Below, piece by piece: positions 36,640 through 45,192 of a stretch of DNA of 64,000 bases. The position numbers were made by a program, and so were the translations under genes. Each line of letters starts with the position of its first letter. The stretch's first letter is position 1. The DNA is taken from NCBI RefSeq assembly GCF_013694105.1, contig NZ_JACEFG010000001.1, positions 620,001 through 684,000 on the forward strand, written 5' to 3'. Source of the DNA: Halobacillus locisalis (GTDB taxonomy: Bacteria; Bacillota; Bacilli; Bacillales; Halobacillaceae). A model generated the notes under the pieces. That model was not told where the DNA came from. It did no database searches and was given only the letters and a program-made list of their open reading frames with translations.

Positions 36640-37986
36640 ATGGACCAGCAAGCTGATCGAGTACGTTCCACCAAACATGTACTGCGAAAGAAAACGATCA
36701 ATACGATTCTGGATCAATTCGACGGAGAACTTATGAAATTGTCTCAATCCAGTAGGCGTAAGAAATACGATAAGATGCGTATGGATTCATACAGCTTCTT
36801 CCGAGGCAGTGCGTATTTATTTTTCTATGATGTAATCGATCTTCCATTCGCTTTTCATACACCGACCGATCGCCCAACGTGGATTATGGGGGACATGCAC
36901 GCTGATAACTTCAGTGGCTTTCAGAATGAGGATCATCACATCGTTTTTGATGTTGATGATTTTGATGAAGGTTATTTAGGCTCTTATCTTTATGACGTTT
37001 TACGGATGGTGGTTAGTATTCGGCTGATGACCGCTCAGCATGAATGGATGCCGGAAGAACAGGATGCATTTGTAGAGGAGTATCTAAAGGCATATGTGAA
37101 ACAACTGAAACGTTTCGAAGAAGGCGATGAGGATCCAGTTTCGCTAGAATTCTCCGTTGAAAATACAAAGGGACCGATCAAGAAGACTTTAAAGAAGCTT
37201 GAAGAGCGTAAGCATTCACATGAGCTAGACAAACAAACCATTGTCGATCATGATTCGATTCGTTCATTTGATATTGGGAAAGAGAAATTATCATCCGTTT
37301 CTAAACAGGAGCGAAATGACTTGGCTTCCGCTTGGAAGGATTACATAAAGTCATTAGACCCAACAACAAAGCAACATGAAAGGTTTTACAGAATTAAGGA
37401 TGTCGTCAAGAAAAAGGGGTCAGGGATTGGTTCGACCGGATTGGAACGTTATTACATCTTGATCGAGGGTGAACATTCGGGTGATCATCAAGATGACATC
37501 ATTTTAGAGGCTAAAGAAGCTCGAACACCTATTCCGGCTTATTTCTTCTCATACGATGACCAATTTTGGGAGGACAATAAACACCAGGGCCGCAGAGTGA
37601 TTCATACCCAGCGGGCCATGCACCATAAAGCTGACCCGTACTTAGGATATTTCTCTTTCCGAGGTCGAGATTTCTATGTGCGCGAGCGTTCTCCTTTTTC
37701 AAAGGAATTGAAGGATAAACATTGGACATCCCATAAAGATGTAAAGCGGACTGTGAGGACGATGGCGAAAATCAGTGCCAAATCTCATGCTAGAGCAGAT
37801 GCAGATATCGATGAAGGGATTATGGACTATCACAGTGAAGGTGCGATTTTGGATGCGATTGGGTCAGAGAAAAAACTATTCCGTCATCAGTTGGTCCTTT
37901 GGTCGCGCCATTATCAAAAAATCGTTGAGCGTGATTACCAGTTATTTCGTGAGTGGTTAGTTGAGAAAGAATACTTTAAATCATAA
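36640..37986 (+). CDS. DUF2252 family protein
   Basis: A 448-residue protein of the DUF2252 family, which has a protein-kinase/aminoglycoside-phosphotransferase-like fold. The GDMHADNFSGF motif near residue 85 resembles the catalytic HxDxxxxN loop, and VFDVDDFDEGY just after it resembles the metal-binding motif. Function is unknown. ATG 36640 is fixed by GAAGGAGG (36625-36632); the upstream extension to GTG 36559 overlaps the terminator and is rejected. Confidence 0.85.
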   Translation: MDQQADRVRSTKHVLRKKTINTILDQFDGELMKLSQSSRRKKYDKMRMDSYSFFRGSAYLFFYDVIDLPFAFHTPTDRPTWIMGDMHADNFSGFQNEDHHIVFDVDDFDEGYLGSYLYDVLRMVVSIRLMTAQHEWMPEEQDAFVEEYLKAYVKQLKRFEEGDEDPVSLEFSVENTKGPIKKTLKKLEERKHSHELDKQTIVDHDSIRSFDIGKEKLSSVSKQERNDLASAWKDYIKSLDPTTKQHERFYRIKDVVKKKGSGIGSTGLERYYILIEGEHSGDHQDDIILEAKEARTPIPAYFFSYDDQFWEDNKHQGRRVIHTQRAMHHKADPYLGYFSFRGRDFYVRERSPFSKELKDKHWTSHKDVKRTVRTMAKISAKSHARADADIDEGIMDYHSEGAILDAIGSEKKLFRHQLVLWSRHYQKIVERDYQLFREWLVEKEYFKS

Positions 37987-37992
37987 ACGAGT

Positions 37993-38022
37993 TTGTTCTA
38001 TCCTCCATATGAATGGTATAAT
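37993..38022 (+). promoter_or_regulatory. Promoter of the ABC-F gene
   Basis: The -35 TTGTTC (37993-37998) and a perfect -10 TATAAT (38017-38022) are 18 nt apart. Confidence 0.65.
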
Positions 38023-38061
38023 CAAAAGTGATGTACATTCATTAACTGGAGGATTTTCTAT

Positions 38062-39678
38062 ATGCTAAACGTAAACAATGTAAGTCTTCGTTTCGGCGAT
38101 CAAAAATTATTCGAAGATGTCAATATAAAATTCACCCCTGGAAACTGTTATGGCTTAATTGGAGCTAACGGTGCAGGGAAGTCAACGTTTCTTAAGATTT
38201 TGAGTGGTGAAATTGAAGCCCAAACAGGTGAAGTATCTTTGAAGAAAGATCAACGCCTAGCGGTATTGAAACAGAACCACTTCGAATATGATGAATATAA
38301 AGTGTTGGATACGGTCATCATGGGCCATACACGACTATATGAAGTCATGAAAGAAAAAGATGCCATTTATATGAAAGGTGAATTCACGGAAGAAGACGGC
38401 ATGCGTGCCGCAGAGCTTGAAGGTGAATTCGCTGAAATGAATGGTTGGGAAGCAGAATCCGATGCTGCTCGTTTATTAAAGGGACTTGGAATTGGTGAAG
38501 CTCTTCATGAAAAGCAAATGAGTGAACTGGCCGGATCTGAAAAAGTGAAAGTCCTACTTGCTCAAGCCCTATTTGGTAATCCTGATGTTCTTCTTCTTGA
38601 TGAGCCTACCAACCACTTGGATATTAAAGCAATCCAATGGCTTGAGGACTTCCTGATTGATTTTGAAAACACGGTCATTGTCGTTTCGCACGACCGTCAT
38701 TTCTTGAATAATGTTTGTACGCACATTGCGGATCTAGACTTCGGTAAGATTCAAGTGTATGTGGGGAACTACGATTTCTGGTATGAATCAAGCCAACTGG
38801 CTATGAAGATGGCTCAGGAACAAAACAAGAAAAAAGAAGAGAAAATTAACGATTTGAAAGAGTTCATTGCGCGGTTCAGCGCCAACGCTTCCAAATCGAA
38901 ACAAGCGACATCCCGTAAGAAATTACTCGAAAAGATCACGCTTGATGATATTCAACCTTCATCACGAAAGTATCCTTATATTGCATTCAAGGCAGATCGT
39001 GAAATCGGGAACGACTTACTAACGGTCGAGAATCTATCGAAGACGATCGATGGTGTCAAGGTATTGGACAATGTGAGCTTTACGTTGAATGCGAATGATA
39101 AAGTTGCCCTCGTCGGATCCAATGAAACGGCAAAAACGACCCTGTTTGAGATTCTTATGGGACATATGGAGCCGGATGAAGGCACGTATAAGTGGGGCAT
39201 TACAACTTCACAAAGTTATTTCCCTAAAGACAACTCGGAGTTCTTCGAAGGATCTAATAAGAACCTTGTCGAGTGGCTTCGTCAATATTCACCTGAAGAC
39301 GAAACAGAGACATTCTTGCGTAGCTTCCTTGGTCGTATGTTGTTCTCTGGTGAAGAGGCATTGAAAAACGCGAGCGTTCTTTCAGGTGGAGAAAAAGTTC
39401 GTTGCATGCTATCTAAAATGATGTTGTCAGGAGCAAACGTACTCGTCTTGGATGAGCCGACAAATCACTTGGACCTCGAGTCAATCACATCATTAAACAA
39501 AGGCTTGATCAATTTCAAAGGCTCTGTCATCTTTGCATCGCATGACCATGAGTTTGTTCAAACAATCGCGAACCGCATCATTGAGATTACACCAAGCGGT
39601 AAAGTGATGAACAAAGAGATGAGCTACGATGAATATTTAGCTGACAAAGACGTACAAAAACAATTAGCATCAATGTAG
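38062..39678 (+). CDS. ykpA: ABC-F family ATP-binding protein (YkpA-like)
   Basis: A 538-residue soluble protein with two ABC domains, of the ribosome-associated ABC-F class (B. subtilis YkpA, E. coli YbiT group). Domain 1 has Walker A GANGAGKST near residue 35 and LLLDEPTNHLD near 175. The linker (about residues 245-310) is charged and contains ARFSANASKSKQATSRKK. Domain 2 has LSGGEKVR and LVLDEPTNHLD. Its Walker A is degenerate (GSNETAKTT), as I recall also for YkpA. Ends at a strong terminator. Confidence 0.92.
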   Translation: MLNVNNVSLRFGDQKLFEDVNIKFTPGNCYGLIGANGAGKSTFLKILSGEIEAQTGEVSLKKDQRLAVLKQNHFEYDEYKVLDTVIMGHTRLYEVMKEKDAIYMKGEFTEEDGMRAAELEGEFAEMNGWEAESDAARLLKGLGIGEALHEKQMSELAGSEKVKVLLAQALFGNPDVLLLDEPTNHLDIKAIQWLEDFLIDFENTVIVVSHDRHFLNNVCTHIADLDFGKIQVYVGNYDFWYESSQLAMKMAQEQNKKKEEKINDLKEFIARFSANASKSKQATSRKKLLEKITLDDIQPSSRKYPYIAFKADREIGNDLLTVENLSKTIDGVKVLDNVSFTLNANDKVALVGSNETAKTTLFEILMGHMEPDEGTYKWGITTSQSYFPKDNSEFFEGSNKNLVEWLRQYSPEDETETFLRSFLGRMLFSGEEALKNASVLSGGEKVRCMLSKMMLSGANVLVLDEPTNHLDLESITSLNKGLINFKGSVIFASHDHEFVQTIANRIIEITPSGKVMNKEMSYDEYLADKDVQKQLASM

Positions 39679-39683
39679 TAAAG

Positions 39684-39714
39684 AAAAAGTCTGCCAACCT
39701 GGCAGACTTTTTTT
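39684..39714 (+). terminator. Terminator after the ABC-F gene
   Basis: Stem of A-run plus AGTCTGCCA paired with TGGCAGACT plus T-run. An almost identical hairpin recurs at 40161-40192. Confidence 0.9.
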
Positions 39715-40160
39715 CAGGCTGCCTGCAGAAGTCAGTGGAACGGTTCTGTTAGATTGTATAAGAATACCGTGGGAAGGAAAACGACTCGCTTTCCTGCGGC
39801 AAGCCTCCTCGTTCGTTGACACTCTCTATGGGGTCTTCCTTGAGTCCTTTCTCCCGCGGCAGTCTACCCGTTTTCCATCCCATTATGCGATAAATAGTGG
39901 AACGGAACCTCGCCAAGCAGCATGATGCGGTCATCCGTAGAGACCCTCATTGTCGTTGAATTCTCTAGAGGTTCAGCCTTCCTGAAGTAAGGTGGCGTGG
40001 AAACGTCGACACTCCTGCAGGATGCTGAGGCTTGGGTGAGATCCCGCAGGTCGCGTAGCGAACGAGGAAGCTCACCGCCTCCTGCGGAGAGGGAGTCGTT
40101 TCCCCGCCACCGGCCCCTTCTCAACTTGGAAGAACCGAAAGTGACTTGCTCAACACTCTG
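39715..40160. repeat. Non-coding imperfect inverted-repeat element
   Basis: No gene is seen here. The left arm (about 39770-39880) and right arm (about 39990-40110) are partly reverse-complementary. Shared blocks include GAAAACGACTC/GAGTCGTTTCC, TCCTGCGG/CCTGCGGA and CCTCCTCGTTCG/CGAACGAGGAAG. Each arm holds further GCGG/CCGC palindromes. The element is richer in GC than its surroundings. It resembles the dispersed palindromic intergenic elements of Bacillaceae; whether it is mobile cannot be told from one copy. Confidence 0.65.
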
Positions 40161-40192
40161 AAAAAAAGTCTGCCACCTGGCAGACTTTTTTT
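40161..40192. terminator. Second copy of the ABC-F terminator hairpin
   Basis: A-run, AGTCTGCC, ACC, then GGCAGACT and T-run. It repeats the hairpin at 39684-39714 with one base fewer per arm. No gene directly precedes it. The rest of the gap to 40470 is AT-rich and holds the promoter region of the next gene, in which no confident site was found. Confidence 0.7.
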
Positions 40193-40470
40193 CTTTGAGA
40201 CGATTTTTTTTTGGTTATCTGGTTGAAGTCGAATTGGACTTGAAATTCGCATTCAGAACGTCTAATTTACACGAAAAAACAAGTCTTAAGACTTCTTATG
40301 GGGCAAATTAGTAGTGATATCCAAGCTTGTCATTCTAATGAAATATTCGTGTTATGTTTGATAAGAAACTGTCATTTCCCTGTTCTTCTCTTCTTGTTTG
40401 ATTCTGGTAATCTTGTAACCATAAGGTCATCCGAAAAGCGGATCACCGAAATAAGGGGGAGGCAGAAATA

Positions 40471-41232
40471 ATGAAAAAAATGATTTTCACTTTATTTTTA
40501 ACTGTCGCTTTTGTTTGTACTTTTGCCACGGCTGTGAGTGCTGAGCAGTACACGATTCAAAAAGGAGATACCCTTTGGGGGATTGCACAAAAATACAATG
40601 TTACGGTCGATCAATTGAAATCATGGAATGGTTTACAATCAAATATTATCTATCCGGCTCAGACGTTAACGATATCAGGAACAAAAGAAGCATCTACGTC
40701 TGATTCATCACATACTTATACCGTACAATCTGGTGACACCTTATGGGAAATCGCAAACAAAACAGGTACAACATCCAGTCTACTAATGAAGATGAACAAC
40801 CTTTCCTCTACCACCATTTATCCAGGGCAGACACTGTCTACGAAAGGTGTGGCAAGTTCTCAAGGATCATCGACTCAGTCAACGTCTTCTGAAACTCCTA
40901 AAGCGAAGACCACATCTTCACCTAAAAAGAATAATAGTGTCGTGAAGCAATTTACAGCAGAAGCGACTGCATATACAGCATATTGTAACGGGTGCAGTGG
41001 AGTTACGGCGACAGGAATAGACTTGCGAGCAAATCCAAATCAAAAGGTCATTGCTGTTGATCCCAATGTGATTCCGCTAGGTTCTACAGTCTACGTAGAA
41101 GGGTACGGGACGGCCATTGCTGGTGACACTGGTGGTGCTATTAACGGCAATCGAATCGATGTCTTTATTCCGAATCGAAATGAAGCATTAAATTTCGGTC
41201 GCAGGTCCGTAACCGTTCAAGTACTTAACTGA
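40471..41232 (+). CDS. Secreted LysM and 3D domain cell-wall protein (YocH-like)
   Basis: A 253-residue exported protein. Signal peptide residues 1-24 end at VSAEQ. Two LysM domains (about 26-69 and 83-127) bind peptidoglycan. A Ser/Thr-rich linker leads to a C-terminal 3D domain (about 155-253) with GDTGGAINGNRIDVF, whose acidic residues mark the lytic-transglycosylase-like site. The layout matches B. subtilis YocH, a WalRK target. GGGGGAGG (40455-40462) fixes the start. Confidence 0.92.
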   Translation: MKKMIFTLFLTVAFVCTFATAVSAEQYTIQKGDTLWGIAQKYNVTVDQLKSWNGLQSNIIYPAQTLTISGTKEASTSDSSHTYTVQSGDTLWEIANKTGTTSSLLMKMNNLSSTTIYPGQTLSTKGVASSQGSSTQSTSSETPKAKTTSSPKKNNSVVKQFTAEATAYTAYCNGCSGVTATGIDLRANPNQKVIAVDPNVIPLGSTVYVEGYGTAIAGDTGGAINGNRIDVFIPNRNEALNFGRRSVTVQVLN

Positions 41233-41238
41233 TTCCCC

Positions 41239-41280
41239 CCCCTCATTCTCTGAATGTAAAAAGAGAATGAGGGGTTTTTT
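41239..41280 (+). terminator. Terminator after the LysM/3D gene
   Basis: A perfect 12-bp stem (41239-41250 with 41263-41274) then T6. Confidence 0.9.
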
Positions 41281-41360
41281 GTGTAGAATTGCTCTGACTA
41301 GCCTTCATCAGTGCTTATTGATAGACTAGAGCCACATACCGTATTGAAAGGGGTATTCCT

Positions 41361-42359
41361 ATGAGAGCGATTGTACATGAGAATCTAGATGGTATCGAGG
41401 GGTTAAAAGTAAAGGAAGTACACGAACCAGGTTTAAAGCAAAATGAGGTGAAAGTATTAGTGAAGACGGCTGGGATGAATCGCAGGGATGTAGCCGTTGT
41501 TGAGAAACGACATAAAGGAGAAGACCCTGCTCTTATACCAGGCTCGGACGCTTCAGGCATTGTTGTGGAAACAGGAGATCAGGTGACTCGATTTACGATA
41601 GGTGATGAGGTTGTCATCAACCCCGGGTTAGGTTGGATAGAAAATAGTGAAGCTCCACCAAGAGGTTTTGAAATTGTTGGTCTTCCTGATGATGGAACGT
41701 TTGCGGAGTATTATGCTTGTAGCGAGGAACACCTAGAAACCAAGCCTGAGCACTTGAACTTTGAGGAAGCAGGTGTCTTATCTCTTGCAGCATTGACAGC
41801 CTATAGAGCATTATTCACTCGTGGAAAACTGCAAAAAGATCAAACGGTCATGTTGCCGGGAATCGGAAGTGGTGTACTTATCTTTGCCTTGAAATTTGCT
41901 AAAGCTATCGGAGCGCGTGTTGTCGTCACATCCCGCTCAGGAACGAAACGTGAGAAAGCTTTGGAGCTCGGTGCAGATGTCGCAATCGAAACGAATAGCG
42001 ATTGGAAAGAATCGTTATCCGGTGAATCAATCGACCTATTATTGGAAAGCATTGGAGAGGCGACGTTCCAGAAATCCTTGGAAGTCATTCGTAAGGGAGG
42101 AACAATCGTGACCTTCGGTGCAACGACAAACGATGAAGTGAAAATCAATATTCGCGAATTCTTTTACGGACAATACAATTTGCTAGGCTCGACGATGGGG
42201 AGTGCTGAAGAGTTCAAAGCCATGCTCCATTTCATTACGCAACATAACATTAAGCCGGAGCTGGATCGCACATTTACGCTCGACCAGCATATTGAGGCTT
42301 TTGAATACGTCCGTAATTCCCGAAATTTCGGAAAAATTGGCTTCCTTATAAATGAATAA
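41361..42359 (+). CDS. Zinc-type alcohol dehydrogenase-like oxidoreductase (YogA-like)
   Basis: A 332-residue medium-chain dehydrogenase/reductase. GroES-like N-terminal domain with GMNRRDVAV and PGSDASGIVVETG. The Rossmann part has the GIGSGVLIFALKFAKAIGA segment near residues 166-184. The cysteines of the catalytic and structural zinc sites are absent, so it is probably a zinc-free quinone-oxidoreductase-type enzyme. The first copy of the 21-nt repeat follows the stop. Confidence 0.85.
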   Translation: MRAIVHENLDGIEGLKVKEVHEPGLKQNEVKVLVKTAGMNRRDVAVVEKRHKGEDPALIPGSDASGIVVETGDQVTRFTIGDEVVINPGLGWIENSEAPPRGFEIVGLPDDGTFAEYYACSEEHLETKPEHLNFEEAGVLSLAALTAYRALFTRGKLQKDQTVMLPGIGSGVLIFALKFAKAIGARVVVTSRSGTKREKALELGADVAIETNSDWKESLSGESIDLLLESIGEATFQKSLEVIRKGGTIVTFGATTNDEVKINIREFFYGQYNLLGSTMGSAEEFKAMLHFITQHNIKPELDRTFTLDQHIEAFEYVRNSRNFGKIGFLINE

Positions 42360-42368
42360 TTTCACTTT

Positions 42369-42402
42369 AAACTTAGTAGCAACTCCGAACCAGTTTAAAA
42401 AA
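42369..42402 (+). repeat. Dispersed repeat, copy 1
   Basis: A 21-nt core at 42369-42389 (containing aacttagtagcaactccgaa) followed by 7 nt and A6-CAA. The core is identical in the copies at 45113 and 53692. It starts 10 nt after the upstream stop codon. Confidence 0.75.
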
Positions 42403-42411
42403 CAACAAACA

Positions 42412-42439
42412 TTGATTATCGAACGAATGTGCGTATGAT
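42412..42439 (+). promoter_or_regulatory. Promoter with LexA-like box in the spacer
   Basis: The -35 TTGATT (42412-42417) and -10 TATGAT (42434-42439) are 16 nt apart. CGAACGAATGTGCG (42420-42433) fills the spacer almost exactly and differs from the symmetrical CGAAC-N4-GTTCG operator of LexA at one defined position (two from the B. subtilis consensus CGAACRNRYGTTYC). It would control the winged-helix regulator at 42507. Confidence 0.45.
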
Positions 42440-42506
42440 TGGACAACAGGTACTTCCTCTATTGTAAAATAAGTCTAAGGTGAATCATATTAGAGGAGGG
42501 ATCGGT

Positions 42507-42887
42507 TTGTCTCATAAAAATAATCCAAAACGGTTTGCGCTTAACATGAGTGCTGCTCAATTTACAAAGTTTTATATTATGCACCTTTTGCAAGTATCTC
42601 AACCCATGATTAGTGAGCACTTTAAAGGTGAATTCAAGAAACTCACGAAAAACTGGATTCCGGCGCCTTCCACTTTATTAGATACGCTCCATGAGATGAC
42701 AGAGGAAGGGCTATTATACCGTAAAGAAGACTATAAGTCTCATGAGAAGCAAAGACAAAAGGTGTATTGGTATTATTTGACCGATCAAGGTAAAGAAGAA
42801 TTCGATGTTCTGAAAAAACGATACAAAATCCTTTTTGAAGAACAAATAGACATTCTACAGAAAATCATGAAAGATGTCTATCGTTAA
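42507..42887 (+). CDS. PadR-like winged-helix regulator
   Basis: A 126-residue DNA-binding protein. The winged helix covers about residues 15-95 (PAPSTLLDTLHEMTEEGLLYRKED, then a Tyr/Lys-rich wing) and is followed by a C-terminal helix for dimerisation. It recalls PadR proteins and the replication terminator protein fold. Start TTG 42507 is set by AGAGGAGGG (42492-42500), 6 nt upstream; GTG 42480 has no such site. The flavin enzyme gene follows after 20 nt. Confidence 0.78.
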   Translation: MSHKNNPKRFALNMSAAQFTKFYIMHLLQVSQPMISEHFKGEFKKLTKNWIPAPSTLLDTLHEMTEEGLLYRKEDYKSHEKQRQKVYWYYLTDQGKEEFDVLKKRYKILFEEQIDILQKIMKDVYR

Positions 42888-42907
42888 GAAGACGAGGAGG
42901 AACCCCT

Positions 42908-43936
42908 ATGAACTTGAGTATTCTGGATCAAAGTCCTATATCAAAAGGGGGGACGGCAAGCCACGCTTTACATCAGACAATCGATCTAGCTCAATACGCT
43001 GAACAATTAGGCTATTACAGATATTGGGTAGCCGAACATCACAATACGAATGGACTAGCAGGTACTTCACCAGATATCTTAATTGGTCAGATTGCTGCTC
43101 ATACTTCAACCATCAGAGTAGGTTCGGGGGGCGTCCTGCTTCCTCAATACAGTCCTTTGAAAGTGGCAGAAAGCTTCCGTACATTGGAGGTCTTTTACCC
43201 TGGACGTATTGATTTAGGGTTAGGACGATCACCAGGTGGTGGTAAAAAAACAAGACTAGCGTTAACGGACGGCGTCGAAAAACCGTTAAGTTCGTTCTCT
43301 AGACAAGTAAAAGAGTTGCATTACTACCTTTATGATGATGTTCCTAAAGGGCACGATTATTATGGTGTACGAGCAAGACCAGAAACCTCTCTGCAGCCAC
43401 CTACTTGGATATTAGGGCTCAGCGACCGGGGGGCTAAGCATGCAGCTGTGAATGGGACAGGCTTTACATTTGGTCATTTCATCGACCCGACTCATGGAGA
43501 GAAAGCCATACAAACGTATCGGGAAAGATTCAAAGCTACGTATCCCTTCCTTTCTCCTCAGGTGAATGCGTGTATTTTTGTTGTTTGTGCTGAAACAGAA
43601 CAAGAAGCTGAAGAGCTTGCCTTGAGTCAGGATATGTGGTTATTACAAGTTGAGAAAGGTATTGATACGCGTGTTCCCTCAACGGAAGAAGTGAAGGCTT
43701 ACCCCTTTACGGAAAACGAGCGAGAAAAAATTAAACAGAACCGGAAGAGATGCGTGATTGGAACTCCTGAGCAGGTCTATGAGCAATTATCTGAGCTCAG
43801 ACACACGTACGAAATCAATGAATTTCTAGTCATCACCAACATCTACGATCAAGAAAAGAAGAAGCATTCCTACCGTCTTCTTGCAGAAGTTTTTGGACTG
43901 AAGGCTGATGTGAAAAAGGACAACCAAACAAAATGA
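42908..43936 (+). CDS. LLM class flavin-dependent oxidoreductase
   Basis: A 342-residue luciferase-like monooxygenase. Typical motifs are LSILDQSPI at the N-terminus, YYRYWVAEHHN near residue 38, GSGGVLLPQYSPLKVAE near 77 and GRIDLGLGRSPGG near 101. It uses FMNH2 supplied by a reductase that is not encoded here. The substrate is unknown. GAGGAGGAA (42895-42903) fixes the start. Probably co-transcribed with the regulator upstream. Confidence 0.88.
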   Translation: MNLSILDQSPISKGGTASHALHQTIDLAQYAEQLGYYRYWVAEHHNTNGLAGTSPDILIGQIAAHTSTIRVGSGGVLLPQYSPLKVAESFRTLEVFYPGRIDLGLGRSPGGGKKTRLALTDGVEKPLSSFSRQVKELHYYLYDDVPKGHDYYGVRARPETSLQPPTWILGLSDRGAKHAAVNGTGFTFGHFIDPTHGEKAIQTYRERFKATYPFLSPQVNACIFVVCAETEQEAEELALSQDMWLLQVEKGIDTRVPSTEEVKAYPFTENEREKIKQNRKRCVIGTPEQVYEQLSELRHTYEINEFLVITNIYDQEKKKHSYRLLAEVFGLKADVKKDNQTK

Positions 43937-44016
43937 AGCCAACCATTTCTCTAGTTCTTTCACCCATACCACTTCCTTACCTTTTACATATATAGAAGTA
44001 AAGGGGGGATTTGGTT

Positions 44017-44103
44017 ATGAGTAAAGGTTATGGTGGAGGATTTGCGTTGATCGTCGTTTTGTTTATTCTCCTTATTATTGTGGGAGCTTCTTGGTGGTAT
44101 TAA
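44017..44103 (+). CDS. YjcZ-like sporulation membrane peptide
   Basis: A 28-residue peptide: a short Gly/Tyr-rich start (MSKGYGGGF), one hydrophobic helix and a WWY end. This matches the YjcZ family of tiny sporulation-associated membrane proteins common in Bacillales. The ribosome site AAGGGGGGA (44001-44009) has 7-nt spacing and a terminator follows. Confidence 0.82.
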   Translation: MSKGYGGGFALIVVLFILLIIVGASWWY

Positions 44104-44111
44104 TCACGATG

Positions 44112-44140
44112 AAAAGTGTGGCATCTGCCACACTTTTTTT
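44112..44140 (+). terminator. Terminator after the YjcZ-like gene
   Basis: An 11-bp stem (44112-44122 with 44127-44137) with a short loop and T-run. Confidence 0.88.
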
Positions 44141-44242
44141 CTTATTTAAAATAAATGCGGACTTTTGTCGATTTTCGTAGTATTCTTGTGTACACTAAGG
44201 TGAGGATACGTGATAATCGTTTGTTAAAGGAAGGCGAAAAAA

Positions 44243-45109
44243 ATGAATCATAACCTGTTAGGTACGATACAAAAAGCAAAAGTAGAGAAGAAAATAACGA
44301 ATGGATTTATGCTGGACGTCCAAGGAGAAAAACTGGTTCTTCCGGATGAAGCAGCTCGAGAAGATATTGAGCTGAATCAGGAAGTAGACGTTTTTATTTA
44401 TGTGGACAAGAATGGAAAACCGGCAGCATCCATGGAACAACCTCAACCTTCAAGAGATTCTTACGGTTGGGCGGAAGTAAAAGAAGTCGTGCCTCATATT
44501 GGTGCGTTTGTTGATATTGGACTGGAGCACAAAGATATACTCGTTTCTAAAGATGACTTGCCATTACTTAAAACGGTATGGCCGAAAGAAGGCGATCATC
44601 TTTTTGTAAGCCTGGAAGTTGATAAGAAGGGTCGTCTTCTAGCGGAACCCATCTCTGAGGGAGAAGTGATGGACGATCTTGAACAAGCTCCTGATGACCT
44701 TCTGAACCAGGACGTGATGGCAAGAGTGTATAAGGCAACCAAAGCAGGAACTGCAGTATTAACTGGTGAAGGGTACCGTGGCTTTATTCATCCAACGGAG
44801 AGAAAAGAAGAACCTCGTCTAGGTGAAACATTACAGGCACGTGTCATTGACGTGAAAAAAGACGGAACCATCAACCTATCTTTACGACCGATGAAACAAG
44901 AAAGTAGAAAAGAAGATGCAGAAGTGATCTTTGACTATCTATTAGAAAACGATGGTGTGATGCCTTTTCATGATAAGAGCGACGCAGAGGAGATTCGCGA
45001 CACTTTCCATATCAGTAAATCAGCATTTAAGCGTGCACTTGGAAAACTAATGAAGGAAAACAAAGTCGAACAGCAGGATAACCGTACGGTTATCAAGCAT
45101 GATTCTTGA
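44243..45109 (+). CDS. cvfB: S1 RNA-binding protein CvfB
   Basis: A 288-residue RNA-binding protein of the CvfB/YitL family. Three OB/S1-like domains lie in order, the third near residues 148-215 with GYRGFIHPTE and DGTINLSLRP, followed by a C-terminal winged helix (about 220-285, ISKSAFKRALGKLMKENKVE). CvfB affects virulence gene expression in staphylococci. Start ATG 44243. The second repeat copy begins 4 nt after the stop. Confidence 0.92.
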   Translation: MNHNLLGTIQKAKVEKKITNGFMLDVQGEKLVLPDEAAREDIELNQEVDVFIYVDKNGKPAASMEQPQPSRDSYGWAEVKEVVPHIGAFVDIGLEHKDILVSKDDLPLLKTVWPKEGDHLFVSLEVDKKGRLLAEPISEGEVMDDLEQAPDDLLNQDVMARVYKATKAGTAVLTGEGYRGFIHPTERKEEPRLGETLQARVIDVKKDGTINLSLRPMKQESRKEDAEVIFDYLLENDGVMPFHDKSDAEEIRDTFHISKSAFKRALGKLMKENKVEQQDNRTVIKHDS

Positions 45110-45112
45110 TTC

Positions 45113-45152
45113 AAACTTAGTAGCAACTCCGAACATTTATTAAAAAAACAAC
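45113..45152 (+). repeat. Dispersed repeat, copy 2
   Basis: The identical 21-nt core at 45113-45133, followed by 8 nt and A7-CAACAA. It lies between the cvfB stop and the shared terminator. Confidence 0.75.
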
Positions 45153-45155
45153 AAT

Positions 45156-45192
45156 AAGATAAGCCTCAGATCAAAGATCTAGGGCTTATCTT
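45156..45192. terminator. Bidirectional terminator
   Basis: A stem of about 17 bp with two mismatched bases (45156-45172 with 45176-45192) between cvfB and the convergent lipoprotein gene. Confidence 0.8.

Noticed and set aside
40370-40386. Possible WalR box TGTCAT-N5-TGTTCT upstream of the LysM/3D gene
   Set aside because: Both hexamers deviate from TGTWAH and the distance to a promoter could not be defined, although WalR control would fit the YocH-like product.
45127-45139. PurR-box-like CCGAAC inside repeat copy 2
   Set aside because: The flanks fit only in this copy; copies 1 and 3 break the pattern, no second inverted box is present and the neighbours are not purine genes.
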